A DNA stretch of 64,000 nucleotides from Komarekiella atlantica HA4396-MV6 (lineage in GTDB: Bacteria; Cyanobacteriota; Cyanobacteriia; Cyanobacteriales; Nostocaceae): NCBI GenBank assembly GCA_019359395.1, contig JAHHHK010000009.1:1-64000 (forward strand), in the 5' to 3' direction. Both the position numbers and the translations under genes were made by a program. Shown here one piece after another: positions 36,596 through 46,144 of this stretch (position 1 is its first letter; every line of letters starts with the position of its first letter). Below the pieces are notes generated by a model that was not told the DNA's origin, ran no database searches, and worked only from the letters and a program-made list of their open reading frames with translations.

Positions 36596-37363
36596 ATGAA
36601 ACGACGAAAGTTGATGGGCTATGCTGGGGCGGGGTTGGTCACAGCTTTCATTACTACCTTGAGTTCTGAATCTCAAGCTAACGCACAATCTAGCGGTTTA
36701 TCAGTTCAGTGGTTGGGTCATACTTGCTTTCTATTTACTGGTGGCGGTGCGAAAATTCTCGTCAACCCATTTCGAGCGATCGGCTGTACTGCTAAGTATC
36801 GTCCACCAAAAGTTGCAGCAGATTTGGTACTGATTAGTAGTCAACTACTAGATGAAGGTGCGGTAGATGGACTACCGGGAAATCCCAAGCTCATCTACGA
36901 ACCAGGAGTTTACGAATTTCAAGGTATCAAATTCCAGGGAATTGCCATAGACCACGATCGCAAAGGTGGTAAGCAGTTCGGCTCAAACACCGCCTGGAGT
37001 TGGAAGCAAGGAGGAATTAATATCCTGCACTTAGGGGGAGCCGCTGCACCCATTTCCATTGAGCAAAAAATCCTCATGGGGCGTCCCGATGTGGCATTCA
37101 TTCCTGTAGGAGGTAGTGCAAAAGCCTACAATGCTCAAGAAGCAAAGCAGGCGGTTCAGATATTAAATCCTAAGCTAGTGATTCCTACACATTACCGGAC
37201 ACAGGCGGCTGACGCTGCTACATGCGATATTTCGCCACTGGATGATTTTCTCACCTTGATGCAAGGCATGACAGTGCGTCGTAGCAATGGCGATACTGTT
37301 TCTCTTAGCCCTGGTAAATTACCGGAAAATGGGGAGATTCAGGTTTTGAGTTACAAGTTTTAA
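36596..37363 (+). CDS. Exported metallo-beta-lactamase-fold protein lacking the HxHxDH motif
   Basis: The product is 255 residues. An N-terminal export signal is present (MKRRKLMGYAGAGLVTAFIT, cleavage after ANAQ near 31). The fold matches UPF0173-like MBL proteins (VQWLGHTCFLFTGGGAKILVNPF, then the C-terminal histidine in LVIPTHYRT). The metal motif expected after LVLIS is SSQLLDEG, so several zinc-binding histidines and an aspartate are missing. The start codon lies 4 bp after trpG, indicating an operon. It may be a non-catalytic or altered-metal relative. Confidence 0.75.
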   Translation: MKRRKLMGYAGAGLVTAFITTLSSESQANAQSSGLSVQWLGHTCFLFTGGGAKILVNPFRAIGCTAKYRPPKVAADLVLISSQLLDEGAVDGLPGNPKLIYEPGVYEFQGIKFQGIAIDHDRKGGKQFGSNTAWSWKQGGINILHLGGAAAPISIEQKILMGRPDVAFIPVGGSAKAYNAQEAKQAVQILNPKLVIPTHYRTQAADAATCDISPLDDFLTLMQGMTVRRSNGDTVSLSPGKLPENGEIQVLSYKF

Positions 37364-37492
37364 ACAAAATACTGAGCAGGCGGTGCAAGCCTGACATTGT
37401 AGGCACCCTGAATCTGCTTTGTGGTTTAGGAAAAGGTTAAAGGGTAAATTTCATCTAGGGTATTGGGCATTTGTAACTTCTTCTCCATGCCC

Positions 37493-37526
37493 AAAAACTC
37501 CATCCCACAAGTGGGGTGGAGTTTTT
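37493..37526. terminator. Terminator-like hairpin (repeat family, copy 2)
   Basis: AAAAACTCCATCCCAC and GGGGTGGAGTTTTT form a near-perfect stem with an AAGT loop. It lies between the convergent MBL gene and FG-GAP gene and could terminate both. It is almost the same as the hairpin at 35361-35393. Confidence 0.7.
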
Positions 37527-37540
37527 CATCCAGCAATATT

Positions 37541-38782
37541 TTAAGCAGTGTACCACTCTGGGCCAAGCTTATCTGCATCGCTGACAGCAGTCTCAGTTGC
37601 TCTCGTTCCATCCATAGTCCAAATGGTGTCTGCACCTGCTGTCTGATCACGCCAGTAAACGTCAGTCTTGCCATCAGCGTTGAAGTCACCAAGTGATGGT
37701 GTCAACGCTGCGCCATTACTTGGTAGAAAAGCTTGACTACTAACTGTTGTACCATCCATCAACCAAGCGGTATTCTCACCGGTTGCCTGATTGTGCCATA
37801 AAATGTCGGTCTTGCCATCACCGTTGAAATCGCCAATGTTGGATTTCCAGTTTGAGTCAAGTGTTCCCACAGCACCCTCAGTTACGATGATGCCATTCAC
37901 TTGCCAAATCTTGTTCTCACCGGTTGTCTCATTGCGCCACAGCAAATCAGTGCTTAAATCGCCGTTGAAATCGCCACGGGTAAAAGTCCAGCCGACATCT
38001 TGTGATTGCAGAGCAAAATTACTAACTTGTGCGCCATCCATAAACCAAACGTTGTTTTCACCCGTTGTCTCATTGCGCCAGAAGATGTCGCTCTTACCAT
38101 TACCGTCGAAATCAACCACGGTAGGAGTCAAGCCTGTAGTTGTAGTCTCTAGAACAGTCGCGCTGAGAACTGTTGTGCCATCCATCTGCCAAAGAGCGTT
38201 TTCGCCGGTTGTGCCATTATGCCAGAAGATATCGGTTTTGCGATCGCCGTTGAAATCACCAATGTTAGGAGTCCAAGCCGGATCAACTCTGTCCAGAGCA
38301 ACCGCACTCGCAACGTTGACTCCATCCATGAGTGCAAGGTTGTTCTCACCCGTTGTCTTATTACGCAGTAAGAAGTCAGTCTTACCATCACCGTTAAAAT
38401 CAGCAGTTTTGTAAGTCCAGGCGGATATGTCAAACTGTCCCAAAGAACCTTGTTGGAGAACTTGTGTCCCATCCATTAGCCGAACCACAATCTCACCGGT
38501 TTGAGAATTGACCCAAAGTTTGTCTGTTTTCCCATCACCGTTGAAATCAGGAAGAATCGCCGCATTGGTTATGTAAGGATTAGGATTAGGATTTGCAGCG
38601 GCGACTATAGGCTGGGTCAAAGATTGACTTTGGAATGTTTGTGAAGAACTCTTATTTCCAAAAGTATAATCAGAATTTAAATTCTCAACGGAAGATGTCA
38701 AGACTTGTGATTTAGCGAAAGAGTCTTTTGCCCATTGAGATGTATTCAAAGACAAGTTTGACGAAGTTTTACTTTCAAACAT
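37541..38782 (-). CDS. FG-GAP/VCBS-like seven-repeat protein
   Basis: The 413-residue product has a Ser/Asn/Gln-rich N-terminus (1-75) without a clear signal peptide, then seven repeats of about 47 residues. Each has a calcium-binding-like loop of the form DFNGDGKTD followed by W-x-N/H-x-x-TGEN and MDG. Seven such units are enough for a complete integrin-type beta-propeller. Such proteins are usually extracellular and may leave by a non-classical route. The repeats are close to each other at DNA level, suggesting recent expansion. Confidence 0.85.
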   Translation of the reverse strand: MFESKTSSNLSLNTSQWAKDSFAKSQVLTSSVENLNSDYTFGNKSSSQTFQSQSLTQPIVAAANPNPNPYITNAAILPDFNGDGKTDKLWVNSQTGEIVVRLMDGTQVLQQGSLGQFDISAWTYKTADFNGDGKTDFLLRNKTTGENNLALMDGVNVASAVALDRVDPAWTPNIGDFNGDRKTDIFWHNGTTGENALWQMDGTTVLSATVLETTTTGLTPTVVDFDGNGKSDIFWRNETTGENNVWFMDGAQVSNFALQSQDVGWTFTRGDFNGDLSTDLLWRNETTGENKIWQVNGIIVTEGAVGTLDSNWKSNIGDFNGDGKTDILWHNQATGENTAWLMDGTTVSSQAFLPSNGAALTPSLGDFNADGKTDVYWRDQTAGADTIWTMDGTRATETAVSDADKLGPEWYTA

Positions 38783-39273
38783 GGTGTGTTTTTATGGGTA
38801 GTTGTCATATTTTTTTAACTTTTTTTGGAAATATCTTTCTGTTATCAAATAACATTTGCCAGAGCTTAAATATTTCTTTATAACTCTGTTTTTTTAATAA
38901 ATGTCAATCTTTAAAGACAAATATTTGTTTGTTATAAATCATGTTTGATTAATTTTCAAGTGAGATATAAACAATTAGGAAATATGTGTTTGTATTCTAT
39001 GTATGTCAGGATTTATAGATAAAGTATCGCTATTTTTATCTAGTGATTTCAAAGACTATAAATTGCCAAATAGATGAGTTTATCTTTACTTTCTGCGTGA
39101 ACATTAAAATTTTTGTTTTTAAATATTCGTGCAAGAGGTCTAATATCTTGAATTGTTGAATTCAAAACCTATGTGTATTTTTAAATGTTAATCACTTACA
39201 TAAAAATATCTACACTTATAGCGATTTTTACCTCACGCAGAGACGCGGAGCCGCAGAGAAAATATCTGTGTAT
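38783..39273. other. AT-rich intergenic region upstream of FG-GAP gene
   Basis: Very AT-rich sequence of about 490 bp, probably including the FG-GAP promoter (minus strand). The block 'ctcacgcagagacgcggag' near 39232 is a common genome repeat. I see no gene. Confidence 0.4.
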
Positions 39274-39376
39274 TAATACCAATTAAAAAAAAAGAATGTG
39301 ATAGACCATGTAGAGACGTTGCATTGCAACGTCTCTTCCAAAGGATTTGTTGCAATCATTAATTGAATCGATATAA
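39274..39376 (+). mobile_element. MITE-like element with TAATACC ends (copy 2)
   Basis: A 103-bp copy of the element at 11602-11707, in the opposite orientation and roughly 90% alike by eye. Ends are TAATACCAATT and AATTGAATCGATATAA; the centre is GACGTTGCATTGCAACGTC. Confidence 0.65.
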
Positions 39377-39515
39377 GGCGAATAGAATTCGCACGCTAGT
39401 TGTTTCAAGGCGGGTTTGGCCTATGTAGATGCGATTTCTGTTTAGACAAAAATAAAGAGGTAAATCGTCTTTAAACGTTTTACCTCTATTAAGAATAAAT
39501 AACTACAACTGGTAA

Positions 39516-40343
39516 TTACACCTTAGTGCGATCGGTTAAAATCTCATATCCCGTATCTGTTACTAAGACTGTATGCTCAAACTGTGCCGATAGAGCATTA
39601 TCTACGGTTACTGCTGTCCATCGGTCAGATAATGTCCGTGTATGTCTAGAACCTGCATTCACAATTGGCTCAATTGCCAGCGTCATCCCTGTACGGAGTT
39701 TAACATTCGGCATCTCACGAGTTCGGAAGTTGAATACTGATGGTTCTTCGTGCAAGTTACGACCAACACCATGTCCGGTGAATTCTTCCACTACACTAAA
39801 GCCATTGGCTTTCACATGATCTTCAATTGCCCCGGCTAAGTCAAGCAGATATACACCGGCTTTCACTTGTTCAATACCTTTATAAAGAGCTTCTTCTGCT
39901 ACACGAATCAGTTTAGCCGCTTCAGGGGTAACTTCACCGACAGCAATTGTAATACAAGAATCCCCATGAAAGCCTTGGTAATAAGCGCCTGTATCTACTT
40001 TTAATACATCCCCAGTCCGAATCACTTTTTTAGGACTAGGAATACCATGTACAACTTCATTGTTAATACTGGAGCAGATAGAACCTGTAAAACCGTGATA
40101 TCCTTTAAAACTTGGTGTTGCATCCATTTCACGAATGCGTTTTTCTGCATAAGCATCTAAATCAGCTGTAGTCATTCCTGGCTTTACTAGCTCAGAAATT
40201 TCTTTGAGCACGGTAGCTACAATTTTTGCTGATTGCCGCATAATTTCAATTTCACGCGGCGATTTAATTTCAATTCCTCGGCGTTGTTTTTTTGGAGGAG
40301 TAGACTGAGTTGCTTGAGAAAGTAAGTTACTGAAAATGTTCAT
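39516..40343 (-). CDS. map: Methionine aminopeptidase (type I)
   Basis: This 275-residue enzyme removes the initiator methionine. The metal ligands are all visible: [15 protein letters not shown] (two Asp), [12 protein letters not shown] (His), AIEPIVNAG (Glu) and QFEHTVLVT (Glu). The N-terminus ([19 protein letters not shown]) is a short extension without a zinc-finger. Cyanobacteria have several map genes; this is one of the longer type I forms. Confidence 0.93.
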   Translation of the reverse strand: MNIFSNLLSQATQSTPPKKQRRGIEIKSPREIEIMRQSAKIVATVLKEISELVKPGMTTADLDAYAEKRIREMDATPSFKGYHGFTGSICSSINNEVVHGIPSPKKVIRTGDVLKVDTGAYYQGFHGDSCITIAVGEVTPEAAKLIRVAEEALYKGIEQVKAGVYLLDLAGAIEDHVKANGFSVVEEFTGHGVGRNLHEEPSVFNFRTREMPNVKLRTGMTLAIEPIVNAGSRHTRTLSDRWTAVTVDNALSAQFEHTVLVTDTGYEILTDRTKV

Positions 40344-40520
40344 GGGAAATTAATAATTACTGGCGTCTTGCGGCTTAAGAGTGAATGTTTTTTCTAGATT
40401 AGTTGAGAAATAATATCTATTATTTAAGTTAACTTATTTTTCGTTACACACTCTGCTTTATAGCTCCAGTGCATTGAATTAACACATCTGATCATACTAC
40501 TAGGATTAATCAAATAATTT

Positions 40521-41054
40521 TTAATTGCTGATGGTAATCTCTCCAGTCATACCTGCTTCCGTATGTCCTGCAATTGGACAACGTAAGCCATATTTACCTG
40601 GTTTCAGTGGGACAAACACCCATTCTGCTTCAGCACCCGGTTTTAGTTCTAGTTCGTGGATGGCTCCTTTAATTTCTACTTTGCCTGCTTCGACTTTCTG
40701 TGTCCAGATGCCATCGGCAAAATCTTTAGCAGTGAAATAGTGCTTCTGTTGGCTGGGATTAGTGAGCCGTAGTTGATAGCGTTTACCAGCCACAAATTCT
40801 AAGTGATTTGGCTCAAATTTGAGTTCATTAGCTGAATTACCTAAGTTAACTGTAATTTCTGTAGCTGGTTGCTTCAGCAAATTGCTAGACAAATTTGCGG
40901 CTACGGCTGGAGCAGCATTGGTAAAATTCCAGCATAAAAGCAACGTTAACATCACGTATAACGGCAGTGTTGCTTGTAGCCGAATTGAAGTGATAATTTT
41001 AATTAAAATTTGGGATAAATGCTTGTAAGTTGCTGTAAATAAAATCATTTCCAT
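40521..41054 (-). CDS. Membrane-anchored or secreted cupredoxin-domain protein
   Basis: The 177-residue product has an N-terminal hydrophobic segment (about 28-52, PLYVMLTLLLCWNFTNAAPAV), acting as signal peptide or anchor. The rest is a cupredoxin fold. A type I copper site is complete: His in QKHYF, then Cys, His and Met in RCPIAGHTEAGM. It could carry electrons in the periplasm or lumen, or bind copper. It is not plastocyanin, whose motif differs. Confidence 0.82.
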   Translation of the reverse strand: MEMILFTATYKHLSQILIKIITSIRLQATLPLYVMLTLLLCWNFTNAAPAVAANLSSNLLKQPATEITVNLGNSANELKFEPNHLEFVAGKRYQLRLTNPSQQKHYFTAKDFADGIWTQKVEAGKVEIKGAIHELELKPGAEAEWVFVPLKPGKYGLRCPIAGHTEAGMTGEITISN

Positions 41055-41188
41055 ATACTTTGAGCAGTGAATTAGTCGTTAAAAAGTAAATTCTTTAACC
41101 ACTAAGACACTAAGACACTAAGAAGAATACATTACACCTTGCAAGGGATAGTCCTAATTACTTAATTATCTATTACCTGTTCCCATTT

Positions 41189-44029
41189 CTATTTAATTCT
41201 TTGTTCTGCCAACACAGCTGGCCCAGCTGTGACAACCACAATTTTATCTGGGTGGAGTAACTCACGAGCTGCTTGATTAACTTGGGCAAGGGTGACTTGC
41301 TGAATTTTTTGAGTAAATGAGCGTAATTCTACTGTATCGAGTTCGTACACCTCATTCATTAAAATTCTATCTGTTAATTCCTCTGGGTTTGCTAGAGAAA
41401 CATTGTAGTTGCTGATTAGAGTGTGCTTTGCTGTCTCAACTTCTGGTGCGGTGACACCTTGTTGATGGATTTGCTGTAGGAGTTGATGGGTGCTAGCGAT
41501 CGCTTTACCTGTATCTTCTGGGCTAGTTTGCATCTCAATCAAAAATGTCCCGACTTTCTTCCCAGCTTGAAAGTAGCTATAAATTCCATAGCTCAGACCT
41601 TGGCGATCGCGTACTTCTGCCCCCAGTCTACTTGATAAGGTATCTCCGCCTAAAATCTGATTTAACACTAAGGCTGCATGAAACCGGGAATCTTGACGGT
41701 TAATACCCGTGTAACCCATATAAGTGATAGCTTGGGCTTTACCCGGTAAAACTGGGTTAACATGCACTATTTTTTCTGGCAGTGACACTGTGGGATATTT
41801 TAACTTTGGTGGTTGCCCGATAACTTGCCAGTCACCAAACTTAGTTTGAAGAAGCGATCGCACTTTGTCTAGATCAAAATCTCCAACTAGCGCTATCACT
41901 AGCGTATCTGGACGATAATGTTTTGCTTTGAAATCAATCACATCCTTACGGCTAATATGCTCTAAACTCTCCTGTGTGGGAAAGGTGTGTAAAGGATGTT
42001 TTTTCGGATAAATGGATTGAACAAACGTTCTTTTTGCTACTTCTGAGGGATCATCTAATTCCAGTTGAAGAGTAGTTAAAGTTTGTTGACGATTTAGTTC
42101 CAACTCCTTTACTGGAAATGTACTATTTCTAACTACATCTGCCAAAATTTCCAGGAGTATAGGTAAGTCTTCTGCTAGACTATCGCCCTCGATACGCACG
42201 CCTTCACGGTATGCTTCAAAGTCTAAACTTGCTCCTCGTTCTTCTAAGGCTTTAGCAATAGCTAAAATATCTTTGGCTTTAGTACCATTCATCAAGTTGT
42301 CTGCCACAACAGCAGCTAGTCCAGCTTTATCGGCTGGATCAAATTCCATCCCTGCTTCGATATAGCCGCTCAAGGTGACGGTGGGAGTACTCTTATCCGG
42401 TAACAACAATACCCGCAGACCGTTGGCAAATGTAAATTGCTGCGGTAAAACTCGTGTAATGGTATCTGTTGCCGCTACAGGTGGTAAGTACTTCACCACT
42501 TCCGATGAAAGCTCAGGTGTGCTCAAAGAAAAATTTTCTGTAGTTTGTGCAGACTGTGGTTTATCACTAATCTCTTTGAACTGCTTTTGAGTTGGTTCAA
42601 AAAAGCCAACTGTACGTGCTTCTTTTTTCAGATATTTTTTGATCACAGCCACAACATCTGCCTCTTTTACCTGGCTAACGGCTGCTAAGTAGCGATCTGT
42701 GTAGCGATAATCATCAGCAGTTGTCTCATCGTTGCCAAGTTGCATTGCTTGACTGGTGATATCGCGGTTACTTAAAATCACATCTGCTGTTAATTGAGTC
42801 TTGGCTCGCTTTACTTCTTCTGCTTTAATCCCTTTTTCTACCACATTGGCGATCGCACGACTCAGCGCTGAATCAATTTTTTTCAATTTTTGACTAGGTG
42901 CAGCTGTAACCAACAATTCGTACCAGCCAGATTCGCGCAAACTGGTAACACCTGCTGTTACTTCATTAGCTAAACCCGATTCTACCAATGCTTGATAAAG
43001 ACGAGAATTTCGCCCCTCTGTCAAGATGTAATCCATCACATCCAACGCTGGTACATCCGGTTGATTCACATCCGGTAGCGGATACACTACTTGCAACAGT
43101 TGCCCCGCTCCTGGTTCCCTTAACACTATGGGAGTGCTGGCTATTGACTGTTGCCTGTTGACTGTTAACCGTTGACTGTTAACTGTTAACCGTTGACTGT
43201 TAACCGTTGACTGTTGACTGTTTAGTAATTTCCCAAATACGTCTTTAACTATTTCAAGAACATTTGCAGTCTTAAAATCTCCGACAACTACTAATACAGC
43301 ATTATCAGGATTGTAGAAATTTTGATAGTAGTTACGTACCTGCTCCACTTGAAACCTATCGACATCAGCTTTAGTGCCACCTACTGGCAACCCATAAGCA
43401 TGATTGGGAAATGCCGCTTGCATCACAGCGCGGTTGAGGCGGTATTCCGGGCTATTTTCGTAACCTTGTAGCTCAGAAATTACTACCCGCTTCTCACTCG
43501 CTAGCTGCTCCGCATTAATTAGAGAATTCTGCATTCTATCTGCTTCTAGCACCAAGAGCGCTTTGAGTTTATCCCGTTCTACAGTGCCGTAATATGCAGT
43601 TTGATCATAGCTGGTGAAGGCATTTGAGTCGCTGCCTAGAGCACTAAACAAACGTCCAAATTGAATTGGACGATTTTTCGTGCCTTTAAACATCATGTGT
43701 TCCAACTGGTGAGCAATGCCATTTGCTCCCGGTTCTTCGTTCCGTGAACCAACTTTGTACCACACTTGTACTGTCACCACTGGCGCAGTATGCACTTCTT
43801 TTGTCAGGACAGTCAGACCATTCTCCAGCACTATTTTGCGGACGTTCTCTGTCACTGTTAGAGGCATAGTTCTTTTTGCTACCAAGCTTGAATAATGATT
43901 TTTGTTGTTATATATTCGTGTATGTTGGCTTGCAGCAGGCTTTTCGCTAAGTAAAAACACTATTGCTAGCCAAAGTATAAGTATTAATAACGGAAAACGA
44001 TATCGATACCAGATGGAAGATACAGACAT
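41189..44029 (-). CDS. Fused two-domain M16 (insulinase-type) peptidase
   Basis: This 946-residue protein begins with a membrane anchor or signal (about 9-30) and contains two M16 units. The first has the inverted zinc motif HQLEHMMFKG (HxxEH) with the downstream glutamate in VISELQGYENSP, so it is catalytic. The second (from about 525) lacks HxxEH and is the structural partner. It probably degrades peptides in the periplasm. An insert at about 270-297 (NSQQSTVNSQRLTVN) is encoded by a 7-bp tandem repeat (43144-43220) that is normally intergenic in this genome. Confidence 0.92.
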   Translation of the reverse strand: MSVSSIWYRYRFPLLILILWLAIVFLLSEKPAASQHTRIYNNKNHYSSLVAKRTMPLTVTENVRKIVLENGLTVLTKEVHTAPVVTVQVWYKVGSRNEEPGANGIAHQLEHMMFKGTKNRPIQFGRLFSALGSDSNAFTSYDQTAYYGTVERDKLKALLVLEADRMQNSLINAEQLASEKRVVISELQGYENSPEYRLNRAVMQAAFPNHAYGLPVGGTKADVDRFQVEQVRNYYQNFYNPDNAVLVVVGDFKTANVLEIVKDVFGKLLNSQQSTVNSQRLTVNSQRLTVNRQQSIASTPIVLREPGAGQLLQVVYPLPDVNQPDVPALDVMDYILTEGRNSRLYQALVESGLANEVTAGVTSLRESGWYELLVTAAPSQKLKKIDSALSRAIANVVEKGIKAEEVKRAKTQLTADVILSNRDITSQAMQLGNDETTADDYRYTDRYLAAVSQVKEADVVAVIKKYLKKEARTVGFFEPTQKQFKEISDKPQSAQTTENFSLSTPELSSEVVKYLPPVAATDTITRVLPQQFTFANGLRVLLLPDKSTPTVTLSGYIEAGMEFDPADKAGLAAVVADNLMNGTKAKDILAIAKALEERGASLDFEAYREGVRIEGDSLAEDLPILLEILADVVRNSTFPVKELELNRQQTLTTLQLELDDPSEVAKRTFVQSIYPKKHPLHTFPTQESLEHISRKDVIDFKAKHYRPDTLVIALVGDFDLDKVRSLLQTKFGDWQVIGQPPKLKYPTVSLPEKIVHVNPVLPGKAQAITYMGYTGINRQDSRFHAALVLNQILGGDTLSSRLGAEVRDRQGLSYGIYSYFQAGKKVGTFLIEMQTSPEDTGKAIASTHQLLQQIHQQGVTAPEVETAKHTLISNYNVSLANPEELTDRILMNEVYELDTVELRSFTQKIQQVTLAQVNQAARELLHPDKIVVVTAGPAVLAEQRIK
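43144..43220. repeat. Heptameter STRR inside the M16 gene (11 x 7 bp)
   Basis: Eleven uninterrupted 7-bp units, TTGACTG alternating with TTAACCG/TTAACTG, lie within the coding sequence. Because 7 is not a multiple of 3, the protein repeats every 7 residues (21 bp). The M16 reading frame is kept. Confidence 0.9.
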
Positions 44030-44176
44030 GTATGTGGCAGATATAGCATGTCAGTTATTTTACATATCTCTTGACGAGGATGACTAGATTATAATTTTTG
44101 GGAAAAATCTCTCACCTTGGTGATGCTACAGAAGTTAAGTATTTTACCAACAAAAATAATCAATAAAAAGGCTAAA

Positions 44177-44635
44177 TTATGAGACTTTTTCTAATATTCG
44201 GATGAATTCCAGGGGTAAGCCATCAGTATCGGCAATGAAAGCAACTTCGTAAATGCGATCGCCTATCTGTTGCTGTGTCGGTTCCAAAAGTACTTTTAGC
44301 GGTGGTAGTTCTGGTTGATTTTCTGTCGCTAGCAATGCACGCTCTTGTAAAATTGTCAACCAGCTGGGTAAATCTGGTGTAATTTCAGTTAAATCAAATG
44401 AAAGATGATAGTACCCTACATAATGTTCGTCAGCAAATGCGTCTGGGGCTGGTTTTGGTTGGGGGATTTGGATTAATTCAATTCTGCCTCCTAATCCTTC
44501 CATCCAACAAGCTAGGGTGTAGCCTGTAGTGAAGCGTTCCGAAATTGTAAACCCTAACTGTTCGTAGAAAGCGATCGCCCGATGAATATTCGCCGTCCGA
44601 ATCGAAGCATGGTGCATAATTTTGTCCTTTGCCAT
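44177..44635 (-). CDS. VOC (glyoxalase/dioxygenase) superfamily protein
   Basis: This 152-residue single-domain protein begins HHASIRTANIHRAIAFYEQLGF, the typical first beta-alpha unit of the vicinal oxygen chelate fold, and ends ADTDGLPLEFIRIL with the expected glutamate. Metal-binding positions (His near 8, Glu near 57, His near 80, Glu near 146) look plausible. The substrate is unknown. Confidence 0.85.
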   Translation of the reverse strand: MAKDKIMHHASIRTANIHRAIAFYEQLGFTISERFTTGYTLACWMEGLGGRIELIQIPQPKPAPDAFADEHYVGYYHLSFDLTEITPDLPSWLTILQERALLATENQPELPPLKVLLEPTQQQIGDRIYEVAFIADTDGLPLEFIRILEKVS

Positions 44636-44689
44636 TAGTCAACCGCTTCGCGCAGTCCAACGTCAAGAGTCCAAAGTCCAATTTTTGAC

Positions 44690-44782
44690 AGACGCGATTA
44701 ATCGCGTCTCTTGACCCTTGTACAGACGCGATTAATCGCGTCTCTACTCTTGACCCTTGTAGAGACGCGATCAATCGCGTCT
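44690..44782. repeat. Three tandem AGACGCGATTAATCGCGTCT palindromes
   Basis: Perfect 20-bp palindromes at 44690-44709, 44724-44743 and 44763-44782 (the last with TCAA in the centre), separated by 'ctcttgacccttgt' linkers. A fourth copy lies at 46145-46164 and a degenerate one near 49545-49572. They sit between two minus-strand genes. Confidence 0.8.
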
Positions 44783-44795
44783 CTACTCTTGACAA

Positions 44796-45308
44796 TTACT
44801 CAAACAATCTGAAATAAGGATAGCGTACAGGGACTCCAGGCTCTTTTTCCAAGTCAAAATTAATCACTTCCCAACACGGGTCTTCTGGGGAATCAGGGCT
44901 AAACTCCACAGGTAAACCGTATAGTCGCGCAGCCGTGATTTCCGGCTGTCCAGAACGCCAAGGTGTGCTGCGTTCTAAATAGCCACTCATCAATTCCTGA
45001 TAGCGTCGAGCAATGATCACTCGTGTTGCTCGATAGCCTTGGGTATACAGCTTATCTAATGCTTCGTGAATTTCAAACCGAATACCATCAGGATGGGTAT
45101 GTTGCCTATACCATTCATTATTCCATCTTCGCCAATGACGCCCAGACTGGAGATGGATCAATTCTCCGTTTTTGGGATTAGCTTCAAAAGCGCCATGACG
45201 CGGACATAAATATGTATCTGTTAGTGTCAGCGCCGGAATAGTCTGGCGACAATGGGGACACTGTATTTCAGGGCCAAATATTGGGTACTGCAAGCCTGGA
45301 TTCATCAT
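44796..45308 (-). CDS. Conserved cyanobacterial protein with zinc-ribbon-like N-terminus (TIGR02652-like)
   Basis: This 170-residue soluble protein has CPHC near residue 17 and a further CPRH near 35, suggesting a small zinc-binding site. The rest is a conserved domain with RHWRRWNNEWYRQHTHPDGIR and RVIIARRYQELMSGYL. I associate it with the cyanobacterial family TIGR02652 from memory. Function unknown. It is upstream of the VOC gene on the same strand, 160 bp apart and separated by tandem palindromes. Confidence 0.7.
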   Translation of the reverse strand: MMNPGLQYPIFGPEIQCPHCRQTIPALTLTDTYLCPRHGAFEANPKNGELIHLQSGRHWRRWNNEWYRQHTHPDGIRFEIHEALDKLYTQGYRATRVIIARRYQELMSGYLERSTPWRSGQPEITAARLYGLPVEFSPDSPEDPCWEVINFDLEKEPGVPVRYPYFRLFE

Positions 45309-45547
45309 GAAGTGCGTACAAACATAGTTTTGTCTTCACCAGCACCAATGGGTTGGATTTTACACTTCGGCTCCGTCACTTTAGGTTACTTGCTCACTGC
45401 TGCACGGATACGGAGTTGCGGCAGGAACATTTTTCACTAGTGTTTGCCTCAGCGTAGAGGCTTGACGCTGTGATATTCTGGTTGTGCAACCAGCCTCAAT
45501 GGTTGGAGTTTCTCCAGTGTTCCTGGGTACCATATTCATATTCTATC

Positions 45548-46075
45548 GTGTCTACCGCTTCTTACTGGACATCTGTCGATTTTTCTCAAGCTGCCTTCGT
45601 CGCAGCTAATGCTGTTGTAGTCGGCTCTGTAAAAATAGCAGCAGGGGTGAGCATCTGGTATGGAGCAGTAGTTAGGGGAGATGTAGAGCGTATTGACATT
45701 GGCGAATGCACAAATATACAGGATGGAGCAATTCTACATGGTGATCCTGGTTTTCCAACAATTTTAGAAGATCATGTTACTGTAGGGCATCGCGCTGTGG
45801 TGCATTCCGCCTACATTGAACGTGGAACTTTGATTGGCATTGGCGCAGTGATTTTAGACGGGGTACGAGTGGGTACTGGTAGCATTATAGGTGCTGGTGC
45901 TGTGGTTACTAAGAATATACCGCCTATGTCCCTTGTAGTTGGCGTTCCTGGCAAAGTGCAGCGTCAAGTAACAGAAGTTGAAGCCGCAGAATTAATCGAA
46001 CACGCTCAACGTTACCAAAAGTTAGCTTTGGTTCATGCCGGTCAGGGGACTGATCTCGGTTTTAACAAGACCTAG
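45548..46075 (+). CDS. Gamma-class carbonic anhydrase-family protein
   Basis: I prefer the GTG at 45548 (about 175 residues); the frame is open from 45470 but the extra N-terminus is not family-like. The product is a left-handed beta-helix of hexapeptide repeats with the three zinc-ligand histidines of gamma-carbonic anhydrases in place (AILHGD, then GHRAVVH). It lacks the long acidic loop of the Methanosarcina enzyme, as do YrdA-type relatives, so activity is uncertain. It is a stand-alone protein and not the CcmM scaffold, which carries RbcS-like repeats. Confidence 0.85.
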   Translation: MSTASYWTSVDFSQAAFVAANAVVVGSVKIAAGVSIWYGAVVRGDVERIDIGECTNIQDGAILHGDPGFPTILEDHVTVGHRAVVHSAYIERGTLIGIGAVILDGVRVGTGSIIGAGAVVTKNIPPMSLVVGVPGKVQRQVTEVEAAELIEHAQRYQKLALVHAGQGTDLGFNKT

Positions 46076-46144
46076 TTGTAGGGGCGAGTGGGAGCAGGGG
46101 AGCAGTTAGAGTAAGTCATCCCCTTTGCCTCTTGACCCTTGTAG

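Noticed and set aside
37791-38414. 207-codon plus-strand frame opposite the FG-GAP gene
   Set aside because: It mirrors the seven repeats on the minus strand; the minus-strand protein has clear DFNGDGKTD calcium-binding-like motifs.
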